Shown piece after piece: positions 1 to 8,308 of a stretch of 49,716 nucleotides of DNA. Where the stretch lies: positions 1 through 49,716 of the forward strand of contig CAYYYP010000024.1 of NCBI GenBank assembly GCA_964475985.1. Reading direction: 5' to 3'. Position 1 is the stretch's first letter. Every line of letters starts with the position of its first letter. The translations under genes were made by a program, and so were the position numbers. The notes under the pieces are model-generated. The model was not told where the DNA came from and did no database searches. It saw only the letters and a program-made list of their open reading frames with translations. The stretch comes from CAYYYP01 sp964475985 (GTDB taxonomy: Bacteria > Bdellovibrionota > UBA1018 > CAYHWW01).

Positions 1-583
1 CCGAAAAGTTGCAACCCTTAAGGTCGTCAATGCGTTCCATCTTAAGAATTTTGCGTAGCGCCTGGTTTTTTACGACAAAACTGCGATGAAAATAAGTGCT
101 GTCCTTCTCAATGCAACTTTGTAGGAGCATGAGGCTTGGTCCATCAAACCTACCGCGGCGGACCATTTCCGTTGTGATGGATGCGCTTACTTTCGGTCCT
201 AAATCTACTCGGCGGCCCGCTAAATATTTTCCATTCTCTCGCATTTCTAGGTGATGTTTCACGAAATCCCGGTGCACGATGCAATCGCCGTCGATGAAGA
301 TGAGGTAGTCAGCCTTAGCTTTCCTAATGGCCTCATTCAAAATTTTGGTCTTTCGGTAACCTACGTCCTCTTGCCAGGAATGGATCACCGGAAAGGGCGC
401 ACGTTTTTGAAAATTTTTAATGAGTTCTGCGGTGTGAGCGGTGCTGCCGTCATCGGCGATATGGAGCTCGAAATTCAATTCACTTTGGCGTTCTAAAGCG
501 GTGAGGGCCAAATCCAGATGGTGTGGCGCATTATAAGTTGAGAGAATGATGCTCGCTTTAGGGGAAATTCCTTGGTTCTTCAC
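1..583 (-). CDS. Glycosyltransferase family 2, 3' end cut by window edge
   Basis: The reading frame is open from a GTG at the right end to the window edge, about 194 residues. It looks like the N-terminal GT-A domain of a GT2 enzyme: a first strand reading SIILSTYN at residues 11-18, a nucleotide-sugar motif ADDGS near residue 43-47, and a metal-binding FIDGDC near residue 96-101. Members transfer a sugar from a nucleotide donor, here probably during LPS-core or surface glycan synthesis at the cytoplasmic face of the inner membrane. GTG was chosen because an in-frame TAA lies three codons upstream and no ATG is available. It follows two other glycosyltransferase genes on the same strand with 23 bp spacing, so they are probably co-transcribed. 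The acceptor cannot be predicted. Confidence 0.85.
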   Translation of the reverse strand, partial: MKNQGISPKASIILSTYNAPHHLDLALTALERQSELNFELHIADDGSTAHTAELIKNFQKRAPFPVIHSWQEDVGYRKTKILNEAIRKAKADYLIFIDGDCIVHRDFVKHHLEMRENGKYLAGRRVDLGPKVSASITTEMVRRGRFDGPSLMLLQSCIEKDSTYFHRSFVVKNQALRKILKMERIDDLKGCNFS

Positions 584-606
584 GCAAAAAATTTACCACA
601 GTCGAG

Positions 607-1542
607 TCAGCGTACAAGGCGATAGTTGCGGTATTCGAAGGGACGCCACCCGGTGATCCGTTCAATGGCGTAGGACAATATTTTTAGCGTATCTTTAATT
701 TCAAATACCAACGGCGTATCTGCGAGATTAAAAAATGGCGTGTTATCGATCCGCGCCTGCATTACGGCGGGATGGGTTTCAACAAAGGGAGAGAGGCCAA
801 AAAAGCGTTTGTATTTGTAGTTCTCCCCGGTGACGGGAATCTCTTCGGTCGCACCTTGGTGGTACAAAGTATCCATGAAGCCCGTCTTTTTGCGCATCAC
901 TTCCGGGGGGCGTACCCAGCCATAGTGAAAAACACGTGCGTCAATGAGGGCCGCCGGAATTTTTCTTCCATCGGCATACAGAAATCCCTGGGCGTCTCCC
1001 ACTGATTTTATATCGCGGTGGTTACGAATGAGGCGGACTTCACGGCGGTAGGCTGACCGGGATTTTTGGATCGTTTGGTAGTTTGCATAAAAATGTAGAT
1101 AACGGAAAACAAACGCATCGATGTCGTTTGCTCTTCGGTTAGGTACAGAAATTTGGCTCTCAACCGCAGCGCGGATTTTTGGGTAATCTTCTTCGTGCAG
1201 AATTTCATCGGCCTGTAGATACAAGCACCATGCACCTTGGCAACGCTTGAGCGCAAGATTGGTTTGCTCGGCCAAAATTTGCCCGCCTTCGCGTTTTTCT
1301 TTAAGGTGCAACGGCCACTCTGTTTCAAAGAGAACTAGTTTTTTCTGCTGCGCTTCGGGCTGCCGGGCAAGCCAATCTAAAATTTGGGATTTGGTATCGT
1401 CCGTAGAAATTCCGAGATTGAGAACAACTTCATCACAAACATCAAAAAGACATTTTAAACTTTCCAGGAAAGGGTACCCAAAGGATGCGCCATTACGTAA
1501 AATAGTGAAGCCACTTAAACGGATTTTTGAGTCGTGAGCCAT
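607..1542 (-). CDS. GT2-like glycosyltransferase (LPS core type)
   Basis: The 311-residue product starts MAHDSKIRLSGFTILRNG, the usual opening of this GT2 subgroup. A longer frame to 1626 exists but would extend deep into the preceding gene, so the internal ATG is preferred; it still overlaps that gene by 28 bp. The segment YLQADEILHEEDY carries the DxD-like metal site, and a conserved stretch with FRYLHFYANY and a later VGDAQGF follows. The same landmarks occur in the divergent gene at 2672-4030, so the two are paralogues. Role: probable sugar transfer in LPS or surface glycan assembly, in a cluster with a GT9 heptosyltransferase-like gene. Donor and acceptor are unknown. Confidence 0.8.
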   Translation of the reverse strand: MAHDSKIRLSGFTILRNGASFGYPFLESLKCLFDVCDEVVLNLGISTDDTKSQILDWLARQPEAQQKKLVLFETEWPLHLKEKREGGQILAEQTNLALKRCQGAWCLYLQADEILHEEDYPKIRAAVESQISVPNRRANDIDAFVFRYLHFYANYQTIQKSRSAYRREVRLIRNHRDIKSVGDAQGFLYADGRKIPAALIDARVFHYGWVRPPEVMRKKTGFMDTLYHQGATEEIPVTGENYKYKRFFGLSPFVETHPAVMQARIDNTPFFNLADTPLVFEIKDTLKILSYAIERITGWRPFEYRNYRLVR

Positions 1543-2621
1543 TGATACTCTTTTAAAACGTCTTGCGCCGAAATCGAAGACAAACATTTCGTTTGATGTA
1601 CCGGGCATTCCTTTAGCGCACACCAATGCTGGCCAGATTCGGTTCGGCAGGTGAGGCCAGGTTTATAAAGCACGCGGTGCCGTTGTTCCGGGTACGGGTG
1701 CCATTCTAGCGGAGATTCCGGGCCAAATACCGTAATGGTGCGTAAGCCCAGTGCAACGGCCATGTGCTTTAGCCCCGAATCGTTTCCGATGTAGAGGTCG
1801 CAGTTTGCAATCAAGTCCTTCACTTCCAAAAGCGTAAGATTAGAAAACGCTTGAACATGAGGAGACGCCAATAGGTTCTGATAGGCTACAAGCTCATGGG
1901 AGAGCCCAGCCACGACGAAGCTCACGGGACTTTCTCTTCGAATGAGTTCAATCAGTTCCAGAAAGGATTTTTCTGGCCAAGCCTTAGTCGGCCGACTGGC
2001 GCCGATGCCTAAGAAAATTTTTGAGAAGTTACCTGAATCCTTTTCGGGAACCTTTGATCGGGTGCTCCCAAGCATCGGCATGGCCGCATCCCCTAAGTTT
2101 TTTAACGGCGCGACGAAAGTCACGGCGCGCAGCACATCGAGGTCCCGGTCTATATTTGCTTTCACATCCCCTTGTCCGGGTACGGGAACCTGGGAGTAAT
2201 CTTTGTGATGGAAAAGTTCGTGGTGATTGATAATGCATTTGGCGCCCGTAAAGGCGCCTAAAGCTCTAACGAGCCAGGCGAAGCTAGTTGAAGCATGAAA
2301 TAGGAGGATAAAATCATATTTTTTGCGGTCGCTCAGGATGGATAAAAAAAAGGAAAATTTTCCGGGCGGAATTTTTTTGATGGAATCTTTACCTTGCTTC
2401 AGAAAAGGCAAGTTTTCAAAAACGGATGACCAGCGATCGGGAGTTGCAACCGTGAGTGCACCGCCGTCACCCATAAGCTGTCGTAGAACCCGAAGCGCGC
2501 CCGTCCACAGAATCGCATCCCCCAGCGCGCGGTTCTTGATGGCAAGAATTTTTGCGTCCTTAAAAGTTAAAGCAGATTTTTCATCTCTACCGTTTGGTTT
2601 TGCTTCCATAATGGGATCCAC
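1515..2621 (-). CDS. Glycosyltransferase family 9 (heptosyltransferase-like)
   Basis: The 368-residue protein has the GT-B fold signs of the ADP-heptose:LPS heptosyltransferase family (WaaC/WaaF/WaaQ). The N-terminal domain contains KNRALGDAILWTGALRVLR. The C-terminal domain has a donor-site stretch reading GIGASRPTKAWP, followed by CDLYIGNDSGLKHMAVALG and TVFGPESPLEWHPY. Such enzymes add heptose to inner-core LPS at the cytoplasmic membrane. It is the first gene of a three-gene minus-strand cluster. A second in-frame ATG four codons in could also be the start. The family is firm; heptose as the donor is inferred. Confidence 0.88.
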   Translation of the reverse strand: MDPIMEAKPNGRDEKSALTFKDAKILAIKNRALGDAILWTGALRVLRQLMGDGGALTVATPDRWSSVFENLPFLKQGKDSIKKIPPGKFSFFLSILSDRKKYDFILLFHASTSFAWLVRALGAFTGAKCIINHHELFHHKDYSQVPVPGQGDVKANIDRDLDVLRAVTFVAPLKNLGDAAMPMLGSTRSKVPEKDSGNFSKIFLGIGASRPTKAWPEKSFLELIELIRRESPVSFVVAGLSHELVAYQNLLASPHVQAFSNLTLLEVKDLIANCDLYIGNDSGLKHMAVALGLRTITVFGPESPLEWHPYPEQRHRVLYKPGLTCRTESGQHWCALKECPVHQTKCLSSISAQDVLKEYQWLTTQKSV

Positions 2622-2671
2622 CTCTAAAAGGTATTACACATTTGGCGCATATGTCCCTATGATGTGCAGGG

Positions 2672-4030
2672 ATGAGCCAAATTTCATTACCCCTTCTGAG
2701 CGGTTTTACATTTATCCGCAACGCCCTTAAATATGATTTCCCCATCACGGAAGCCATTGATTCCATGGTGCCCATTCTTGATGAGCTCGTCATAAATGTT
2801 GGGGAATCTGAAGATGGCACCGAAGAGTTCATCAAAGAGCATCTGGAGAAGGTCAAAAAGAAATTTCCGAAACTCATCATTCGTTCGTTTAAAACTCAGT
2901 GGGACGACACGCTGACCAACGCTGGCTTAGTTTTAAGTCAACAAACGAACCTTGCCTTGGACATCTGTACTGGTCGGTGGCGCGTATACCTGCAGGCCGA
3001 CGAAGCATTTCATGAAAATGACCTATCGACTTTAAGGCATGAGATTGAGCTTGAAGACGCCGTGCAAAAAAACGATGAAAATGGCGTCGAGGGGTTTGAT
3101 TTTCCCTACTACCATTTTTATGGAAATTACGGCCAAATCAAACGGACTCGTGAATGGTATCCGCGGGAAATTCGCGTCGTTAAAAATCTAAAGTCCATTC
3201 GCTCCTTTGGTGACGCCCAAACTTTTAAGATAATGGAAACGAAGCCCGATGGCAGTCTTCAGTACCAAAACCTAAAGGTGAGAAATCTAAATTTACCCGT
3301 TTACCATTACGGTCACGCCCGCGACGTTGATACCATGCGAAAAAAAATCCTGTATTTTCATCGCTTCTGGCATGGTGATGATCACCGCATTCAGCTCGAC
3401 CAAAATGAAGTATTTCAAGCGGACGACTTCACCACAGTGCCGTTCTGGGGCCGCCACCCGGCGGTCTATTTTAAACGAATCTTAAAGTCTAAAAATGAAA
3501 CGCAAGAAGTGCCACTGAACGCCAGCGAGATTCTTGGTTTTGGGCCCCCAAGTTTTATGGCGGGCATGAAGGCCATCGGTCTTCAGCTGGCCCTTACGGA
3601 GAATGCACCGTCATTTTTGGAAATGAAGCAGAAATGGGCGGGCAAAGTCGGGGTGGACTTTTGGGCCGCTCGCCGCTCTACAGCAGGGCTTTTACTCGAG
3701 TGTGCGCACTCGTTGCTGCCTGGGCGCAGTGCTCAGATGTGTTCGCTCATTGCATTTGATCCGGATGGATATTTAAAACCTGAAGGCCCGGAATGGAAGT
3801 TTCAGCGACCGGACACTAACCCGGAAAATGGATGGTTAAAAAAGTTGCGTACCTTCGCACTTAAAAAACTATATGACGGGGTGTTTTGGTCGTCCCATGA
3901 ATATCCGGCCGCACCTTACCTAGGTTTTCAAATTCCGTTGGATACGGAGACCATGAGTTCTATGCTGCAGGCCGTGGCGCTTAAGGCACGTAAGTCTGGG
4001 TCGCCCGCAAACACTGCGAATCAAACATGA
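2672..4030 (+). CDS. GT2-like glycosyltransferase with extra C-terminal region
   Basis: The first 250 or so residues match the paralogue at 607-1542 feature by feature: LSGFTFIRNA near the start, YLQADEAFHENDL as the DxD-like site, FPYYHFYGNYGQIKRTREWY, and a later SFGDAQTF. After about residue 290 it continues for another 160 residues, ending in a region rich in aromatic residues that I do not recognise. It is transcribed divergently from the GT9 gene across a 50-bp gap, which must hold both promoters. Its last 50 bp overlap the convergent metalloprotease-like gene. Role: probable sugar transfer in LPS or glycan synthesis; the extension may set acceptor choice or anchoring (inference). Confidence 0.8.
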   Translation: MSQISLPLLSGFTFIRNALKYDFPITEAIDSMVPILDELVINVGESEDGTEEFIKEHLEKVKKKFPKLIIRSFKTQWDDTLTNAGLVLSQQTNLALDICTGRWRVYLQADEAFHENDLSTLRHEIELEDAVQKNDENGVEGFDFPYYHFYGNYGQIKRTREWYPREIRVVKNLKSIRSFGDAQTFKIMETKPDGSLQYQNLKVRNLNLPVYHYGHARDVDTMRKKILYFHRFWHGDDHRIQLDQNEVFQADDFTTVPFWGRHPAVYFKRILKSKNETQEVPLNASEILGFGPPSFMAGMKAIGLQLALTENAPSFLEMKQKWAGKVGVDFWAARRSTAGLLLECAHSLLPGRSAQMCSLIAFDPDGYLKPEGPEWKFQRPDTNPENGWLKKLRTFALKKLYDGVFWSSHEYPAAPYLGFQIPLDTETMSSMLQAVALKARKSGSPANTANQT

Positions 4031-4835
4031 TGTGATCGCCATGGGTCAAAACTCTTTCGATGAATTGACTGAGGTCAGCCCGTGCGTCTCCGGCATAATA
4101 CATGACACACTCAGGGTCAGAACAGTGGCGGGGATGCGCTTGGTCCTCGTGTCTAGAACTGCTGGCTGAAATTCCCAGGCCAATTAAACCCAGTACGTGG
4201 CCGATTTCGTGGATGACCGTTCGTTGTTCTAAAAGTTGTAAAGAAAGCTGTGATGAACCGCCGGAGCGCACAGCATCTTTGAAGACGGCGATGATGGTCT
4301 GGCCTTGAATGGTGACTCCAAGAGTAGTGGCAGCACCATTGTAAGTGCCCTTCAGAAACAGAATCACGATATTCGTTCCGGTTTGATTGGATAACGCGTG
4401 CCGTACTTGAATTCCTAAATTGTAAACTTGATCAGTGGTCCAATTCGCCTGATTCTTTGTACCTAAACTGTACATTTGCGAAAGTGTCCGCGGGATGACG
4501 ACTGTTGGCCTTAGGCTGCGATTTTCAAAAAGTGCTGTGACGTTTTCGTAGGCGATGGTCCATAAATTGGTGCTGGGGGTTCCGGCAATGCTGCTGGAAT
4601 TGATATAGGGTTCGGCGCCGGTTTCGTAGAAGACATCGATGCGCAATTCCCGGCTAGTGGAGAAATAGGTGTTGGCGTTTTCATAGGGATTAACCGGTAC
4701 ACTTAAGTAAGAAATCTCGGTGTCAGTGCCGCTGCCATCGCCCGAAAGCGGCCCGCAGCCGCCCATAAGCCAGCTTACCAAAATCGCGAAAACGAGTGCC
4801 CCTCTAGCCCCTATGCTGTGTTGAATTGCTTTCAT
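3981..4835 (-). CDS. Metzincin-like metalloprotease lipoprotein (archaemetzincin-type motif)
   Basis: The N-terminus is a lipoprotein signal with hydrophobic stretch ALVFAILVSWLMGGC and probable lipidated Cys27. At residues 209-216 it has HEIGHVLG, the zinc motif of metzincin and related peptidases (two His ligands and the catalytic Glu). About 20 residues later comes HCSDPECVM (237-245), which fits the archaemetzincin pattern HCx4CxM and could supply the third His and the Met-turn. Between the two lies an insert containing H229 and H234, so the third ligand is uncertain. It is probably an envelope-attached zinc peptidase. The 3' end overlaps the convergent glycosyltransferase gene by 50 bp. 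Substrate unknown. Confidence 0.72.
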   Translation of the reverse strand: MKAIQHSIGARGALVFAILVSWLMGGCGPLSGDGSGTDTEISYLSVPVNPYENANTYFSTSRELRIDVFYETGAEPYINSSSIAGTPSTNLWTIAYENVTALFENRSLRPTVVIPRTLSQMYSLGTKNQANWTTDQVYNLGIQVRHALSNQTGTNIVILFLKGTYNGAATTLGVTIQGQTIIAVFKDAVRSGGSSQLSLQLLEQRTVIHEIGHVLGLIGLGISASSSRHEDQAHPRHCSDPECVMYYAGDARADLSQFIERVLTHGDHIMFDSQCLRATQTYVP

Positions 4836-5047
4836 TCTACCCTGTGCCCCGCTCTAGGGTTTATCAAAGCAAACGTAATGCCAAGTCGGAATTACAGTTT
4901 AAATGGAACTTATTGGCTTATTTTTGGTTTAATTGGGTTTGATGCGCCAAATCAAAAGGGCGCAACTTCACTTCTACTCCTTTTGGCGTCACTGCTTTTG
5001 ACACATCACTTTTTCTGAACAGGGCAGCGGGCGGTGCTTCGATAAAC

Positions 5048-5163
5048 GCGCGCTCAATATAAATCCCCGTAAGGGGTCGGGCTCCTGCCCTCGCCGCGCC
5101 CCCTTCGGGGCTGGCGCCATCCATGGCGCGGAGACCCCTTACGGGGACTTATATTGAGCGCGC
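5048..5163 (+). repeat. Large palindromic repeat, copy A
   Basis: This 116-nt element has an outer stem of about 31 bp with one mismatch, so the two ends are reverse complements. Inside are a conserved GGGGTC/GACCCC closing stem and three small hairpins: GGGCTCCTGCCC, CCCCTTCGGGG, and GCGCCATCCATGGCGC. Copies B (8423-8608), C (45948-46064) and D (46281-46395) share the core but have different outer arms that are again self-complementary. Copy A lies between divergent genes, so it is not simply a transcription terminator. The family is not one I recognise. Confidence 0.92.
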
Positions 5164-5313
5164 TTCAATGGACGCTACGTCCGCCTATTGTTCTGGGGAG
5201 TAATGGAGCAGGGGTGGGGAAAGGGGGGTAAAATTACTGTGGGGAGATAGAGGGGAATGAGTCTTTTGCCTGGCTCGAGCTCATGTTTTAAGGGGTGTTG
5301 AACTGAACTAGTT

Positions 5314-5372
5314 CGATAAAATTTTACTTAATAGTAAATTTAATAAGTTTATAAATTTATTAAAGCTAATGA
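5314..5372. promoter_or_regulatory. AT-rich block with small palindromes
   Basis: This block is almost pure A/T and contains a palindrome with arms TTTACT and AGTAAA around TAAT (5323-5338). Next to it is a longer near-palindrome with arms TTTAATAA and TTTATTAAA. It may be the promoter or operator of the small frame at 5402 and the ATPase gene. No exact promoter pair could be fixed. Confidence 0.35.
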
Positions 5373-5401
5373 AGCTTGATTTCAATTTCGATGTGACCTA
5401 A

Positions 5402-5575
5402 ATGCGTCGGGCCGAGTTGTTTTTTGACATTAAACTTTACGACTCAAATAACGGCAAAATTTACACCGGTAAAAAAGCACCCATAACTACTAGGAAAATA
5501 AATTCCTTTCCGGTATTGAGTGCTCAAACTTGGGCCTATGAATTTAAACTCCCTTATATTTCGACCGATAAATAA
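5402..5575 (+). CDS. Possible small protein or leader frame (57 aa)
   Basis: A short frame starts MRRAELFFDIKLYD and ends YISTDK. It stops three bases before the ATG of the exported ATPase and is in the same frame, so only the TAA and one CTG codon separate the two. An in-frame stop lies directly upstream of its ATG, and no clear Shine-Dalgarno sequence is visible. It could be a translated leader, a small separate gene, or chance. I do not recognise the sequence, and support is weak. Confidence 0.3.
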   Translation: MRRAELFFDIKLYDSNNGKIYTGKKAPITTRKINSFPVLSAQTWAYEFKLPYISTDK

Positions 5576-5578
5576 CTG

Positions 5579-7582
5579 ATGAGTACTTCCGTGAAGTTTT
5601 ACTTGATAACTACCATATGGGCTTTTTTCGTTTTGTGCTGCGGAAGCATATTTTCACCGCAGGCACAATCTAGCTGCGAAGCCATTGCTTTGGAGTCCCT
5701 TCTGGATGGAACCTCTATGTCAGGAAGCCCGATCAGCACGGGTCGAAGCAGTTCTGGAACTTGGGCTAGCCTTCTTTCCAAAGCTTATGCACCCAGGTTT
5801 CGTTTGAATAGTGATCGCATGTTGAGAATTCTTAGGCGGCAGCGCAGTGAGCCATTCACAGTCGTTGCAAGAGGCCGACCTCGAATGGGAAAGACCCAAA
5901 TGATTAACGATATGGTTTCTTACTGGGTCTCTGAAAGGCACGGAACTCCCTTAGTGCTGGACCCTCATTTAATGTCCGGTGGATTTAACTCTACGGGAAC
6001 CGCTGAAAATAGAACTGCCCTCCTATTTGAAGCGGTAGCTCATAGCCGCTCTCAAAAATTATCAGTGGCAATGCGAGAGCGTTTTTTGAGTTGGCGGGAT
6101 GACCCCATTCTCAGCGATTTGGTTGACGCAAATGAGAATGAAGGGGATTTTAAGAATGCACTAGCCTTAGTTCGAAATGAAATTGCCCGGGTTGGTGCGG
6201 GGCCGGACCTGTTAATCGTCGATGAGGCAATGATGTTCATCAATCAAAATGATGGTTACTTGCCTCATGGCGCGGAATCTCTACCTCAGCAACGTGAAGG
6301 AAATACAGTATTCCTAGTGCCGGTTTTGCCCGAGCCTTCAAAAACTTCAAAGGCTCGTAATAGCTTAAGAAGCGTTGAACTTTCGTTTCGCAACGTCACC
6401 GCTACGCTTGCAATGATTCATGAAACTAAGTCTAGTTTAAGGGAATATTTTGGTAGATTAACCCAAGGACGCGACATTGATGTATTGGATGAAGCGCTGG
6501 ATGCTATTCTAGAATCTACGGAGGGGCACCAAAAATCCATTATTTCAATACTTCAACAAATTCCGTTAAGGGCCAGAATCATTGATCGCGAAGTGATTCG
6601 TCATGCCATCATAGATGCAAACACTTATTCCGAGTCAGAATCAATTGGTGGAACTCAAAACTCACTTTTCCGCCCGATTGCTCAAACGCCAGGCGAACCT
6701 GTTCGCTCTCCTTGGTTGCCTGAGCATCGTCTTCCACGGATCAGACGATGGGGATCTTTGGGCATACATAGAGAATATAATATCAACGGTAGGGACTGGC
6801 ATCCGCCCGAATTGGATTCCATATTTCCCGAAGATAACAAAAACCAACGTAATTTCCGTCAGCAAGAGCAAAATTCCGACCCTACTTGGGTCCGATTAAG
6901 TCCGCATGCTTCTGATTACTATGCATGGTTTTTCCCAAGGGTCGAGCGGGCTAAACACCCAGAGAGAATAGTAATAGAACGGCTATATTCTGAAGATTTT
7001 TCCGAATTTTTTGCTTTTTTAGGAAGTCGACTGAATACGGAGGAGACCTCTCAGATCGCGCTTGACCTTACTCGTATTAGCATGGGCAAGGAAGTTCCGG
7101 GTACGCTTTTTGACGCATTTCAACGACAAGACGCCGCAACTGTATTTCGTCTTATACAAGCGGAGCGCTTGCGAACAAACTCTTCTGCAAGACCGTTAAA
7201 TATCATTGTTGATTTGCGTTACGTTACACAAGGTATTTCTATCCCAGACTGGTTCCGCACATTGGTTCAACAGCATGACTTTCCAATTACGATATTTTCT
7301 CGAGATCTGCCAGACATGAACGGTCCTTTGGAAGTAGCAATTGGCCAACGCACCGTACGACAAATTTCATGGGATGATCGATCTCTTGCATCGTTGCGGG
7401 CTTACATACGTGAATCACTCAAAGGGCGCGGTGTCGAAATGGAGGATGCTGCGATACAAAGTCTGCATCTGTATACGGCCGGAGACCCTGAACTTGTAAT
7501 GCGAATTTTAACCCATTTACCTCCTGAGCTTACGGTGATCGATGCCGATCAAATTGAGGAAACAGTTCGCGGAATAAGGTAG
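5579..7582 (+). CDS. P-loop (AAA/STAND-like) ATPase with signal peptide
   Basis: The 667-residue product begins with a typical export signal: a short polar start, a hydrophobic core FYLITTIWAFFVLCCGSIF and a likely cleavage after QAQ near residue 31. About 70 residues later comes a Walker A motif, GRPRMGKT. A Walker B, DLLIVDEAMMF, follows near residue 211-221. The last 150 residues (IIVDLRY, FSRDLP, then a helical region with TAGDPELVMRIL) resemble the end of an AAA-type ATPase module and its lid. Nucleoside triphosphates are scarce outside the cytoplasm, so the combination is odd: either the hydrophobic segment is a membrane anchor with a cytoplasmic body, or the protein uses a bound nucleotide. 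By eye the gene is more AT-rich than its neighbours. Function unknown. Confidence 0.72.
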   Translation: MSTSVKFYLITTIWAFFVLCCGSIFSPQAQSSCEAIALESLLDGTSMSGSPISTGRSSSGTWASLLSKAYAPRFRLNSDRMLRILRRQRSEPFTVVARGRPRMGKTQMINDMVSYWVSERHGTPLVLDPHLMSGGFNSTGTAENRTALLFEAVAHSRSQKLSVAMRERFLSWRDDPILSDLVDANENEGDFKNALALVRNEIARVGAGPDLLIVDEAMMFINQNDGYLPHGAESLPQQREGNTVFLVPVLPEPSKTSKARNSLRSVELSFRNVTATLAMIHETKSSLREYFGRLTQGRDIDVLDEALDAILESTEGHQKSIISILQQIPLRARIIDREVIRHAIIDANTYSESESIGGTQNSLFRPIAQTPGEPVRSPWLPEHRLPRIRRWGSLGIHREYNINGRDWHPPELDSIFPEDNKNQRNFRQQEQNSDPTWVRLSPHASDYYAWFFPRVERAKHPERIVIERLYSEDFSEFFAFLGSRLNTEETSQIALDLTRISMGKEVPGTLFDAFQRQDAATVFRLIQAERLRTNSSARPLNIIVDLRYVTQGISIPDWFRTLVQQHDFPITIFSRDLPDMNGPLEVAIGQRTVRQISWDDRSLASLRAYIRESLKGRGVEMEDAAIQSLHLYTAGDPELVMRILTHLPPELTVIDADQIEETVRGIR

Positions 7583-7660
7583 CCCAAGGATGTCGCGTTC
7601 CTGGCCGCAGTATTTCTGGAATATACTTCAAGGGCAGGTGCGATTCCGATGATTAGTGTT

Positions 7661-8308
7661 TTAAACTATGGTCATTGCTCTCGTCAGTTGCTGAGAAGCT
7701 GTCTCAAAATTTTCTTCCGTCACCTCAATGACTTCATGAAAAGTAATTTTAATTCTGGAAAACGGCAGGGGAAACTTCTTCCCGTCCCAGCTTGGAATTG
7801 GGATACTCGGCGAAGAGCAAACATACATGGGAACTATTGGAACTTTGCTTTTGGCAGCAATATGAAGAACTCCCTTTTTTAGAAGTCTCGGCGGGCCATT
7901 TGGGCCGTCAGGCGAAATGGTTGTGGAATGATGACCTTCTTTGAGAATTCCTACTAGGCGGTCAGCCGCGCGCCGCCCTTCTTCCCCGCTGGATCCAAGG
8001 ATCAGTTTTTTGATTCTAAAAAGGCGAATCGCAACATGAATGGGCCTCATGTATGCAGCAGGGTGGTTGATCCAAACATGAGGTGTTTTATGCCTTGAAA
8101 CTACTGCAAAATAGGACCACCAGCATTCGTGCCAAAAGCAAAATATGAAGTTTTGATCTGATTCAAATCGATCTATTCCTGCGATTTCAATGCGACAAGT
8201 CCAGCTGCAGAGACTGTAATATGCATAAACAGCAAGCCCTAAAAATGACGTCACCACCCAGTAGAGCGGCCGAATGATCCAAGGGAGATTATCAACTCTG
8301 TATTTCAT
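7661..8308 (-). CDS. DUF374-type lysophospholipid acyltransferase family protein
   Basis: A 215-residue protein starts with an N-terminal membrane segment (residues 12-34). It carries the marks of the DUF374 branch of the LPLAT/AGPAT superfamily: FWHECWW around His60, LGSSGEEGRRAADRLV near residue 104, and SPDGPNGPP at 132-140. Relatives transfer acyl chains to lipid acceptors at the inner membrane, and some act on lipid A or phospholipids; the substrate here is unknown. It is convergent with the upstream ATPase gene across 78 bp. Its promoter must lie in the 387-bp gap that contains repeat copy B. Confidence 0.85.
   Translation of the reverse strand: MKYRVDNLPWIIRPLYWVVTSFLGLAVYAYYSLCSWTCRIEIAGIDRFESDQNFIFCFWHECWWSYFAVVSRHKTPHVWINHPAAYMRPIHVAIRLFRIKKLILGSSGEEGRRAADRLVGILKEGHHSTTISPDGPNGPPRLLKKGVLHIAAKSKVPIVPMYVCSSPSIPIPSWDGKKFPLPFSRIKITFHEVIEVTEENFETASQQLTRAMTIV

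Larger units (their letters stand above)
4836..5401. other. Intergenic region between divergent genes
   Basis: No convincing gene lies between the metalloprotease-like lipoprotein and the small frame at 5402. The region holds palindromic repeat copy A. To its right are a G-rich purine stretch (about 5205-5260) and an AT-rich block (5314-5372), which probably serve the promoter of the downstream ATPase. No RNA gene or tRNA-like sequence was recognised outside the repeat. Confidence 0.6.

Noticed and set aside
5048..5163. Palindromic repeat as a transcription terminator
   Set aside because: Copies A and B lie between divergent genes and lack T-runs after the stem.
7590..7652. 20-codon frame starting MSRSWPQYFW after the ATPase gene
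   Set aside because: Too short to support, with no family likeness.
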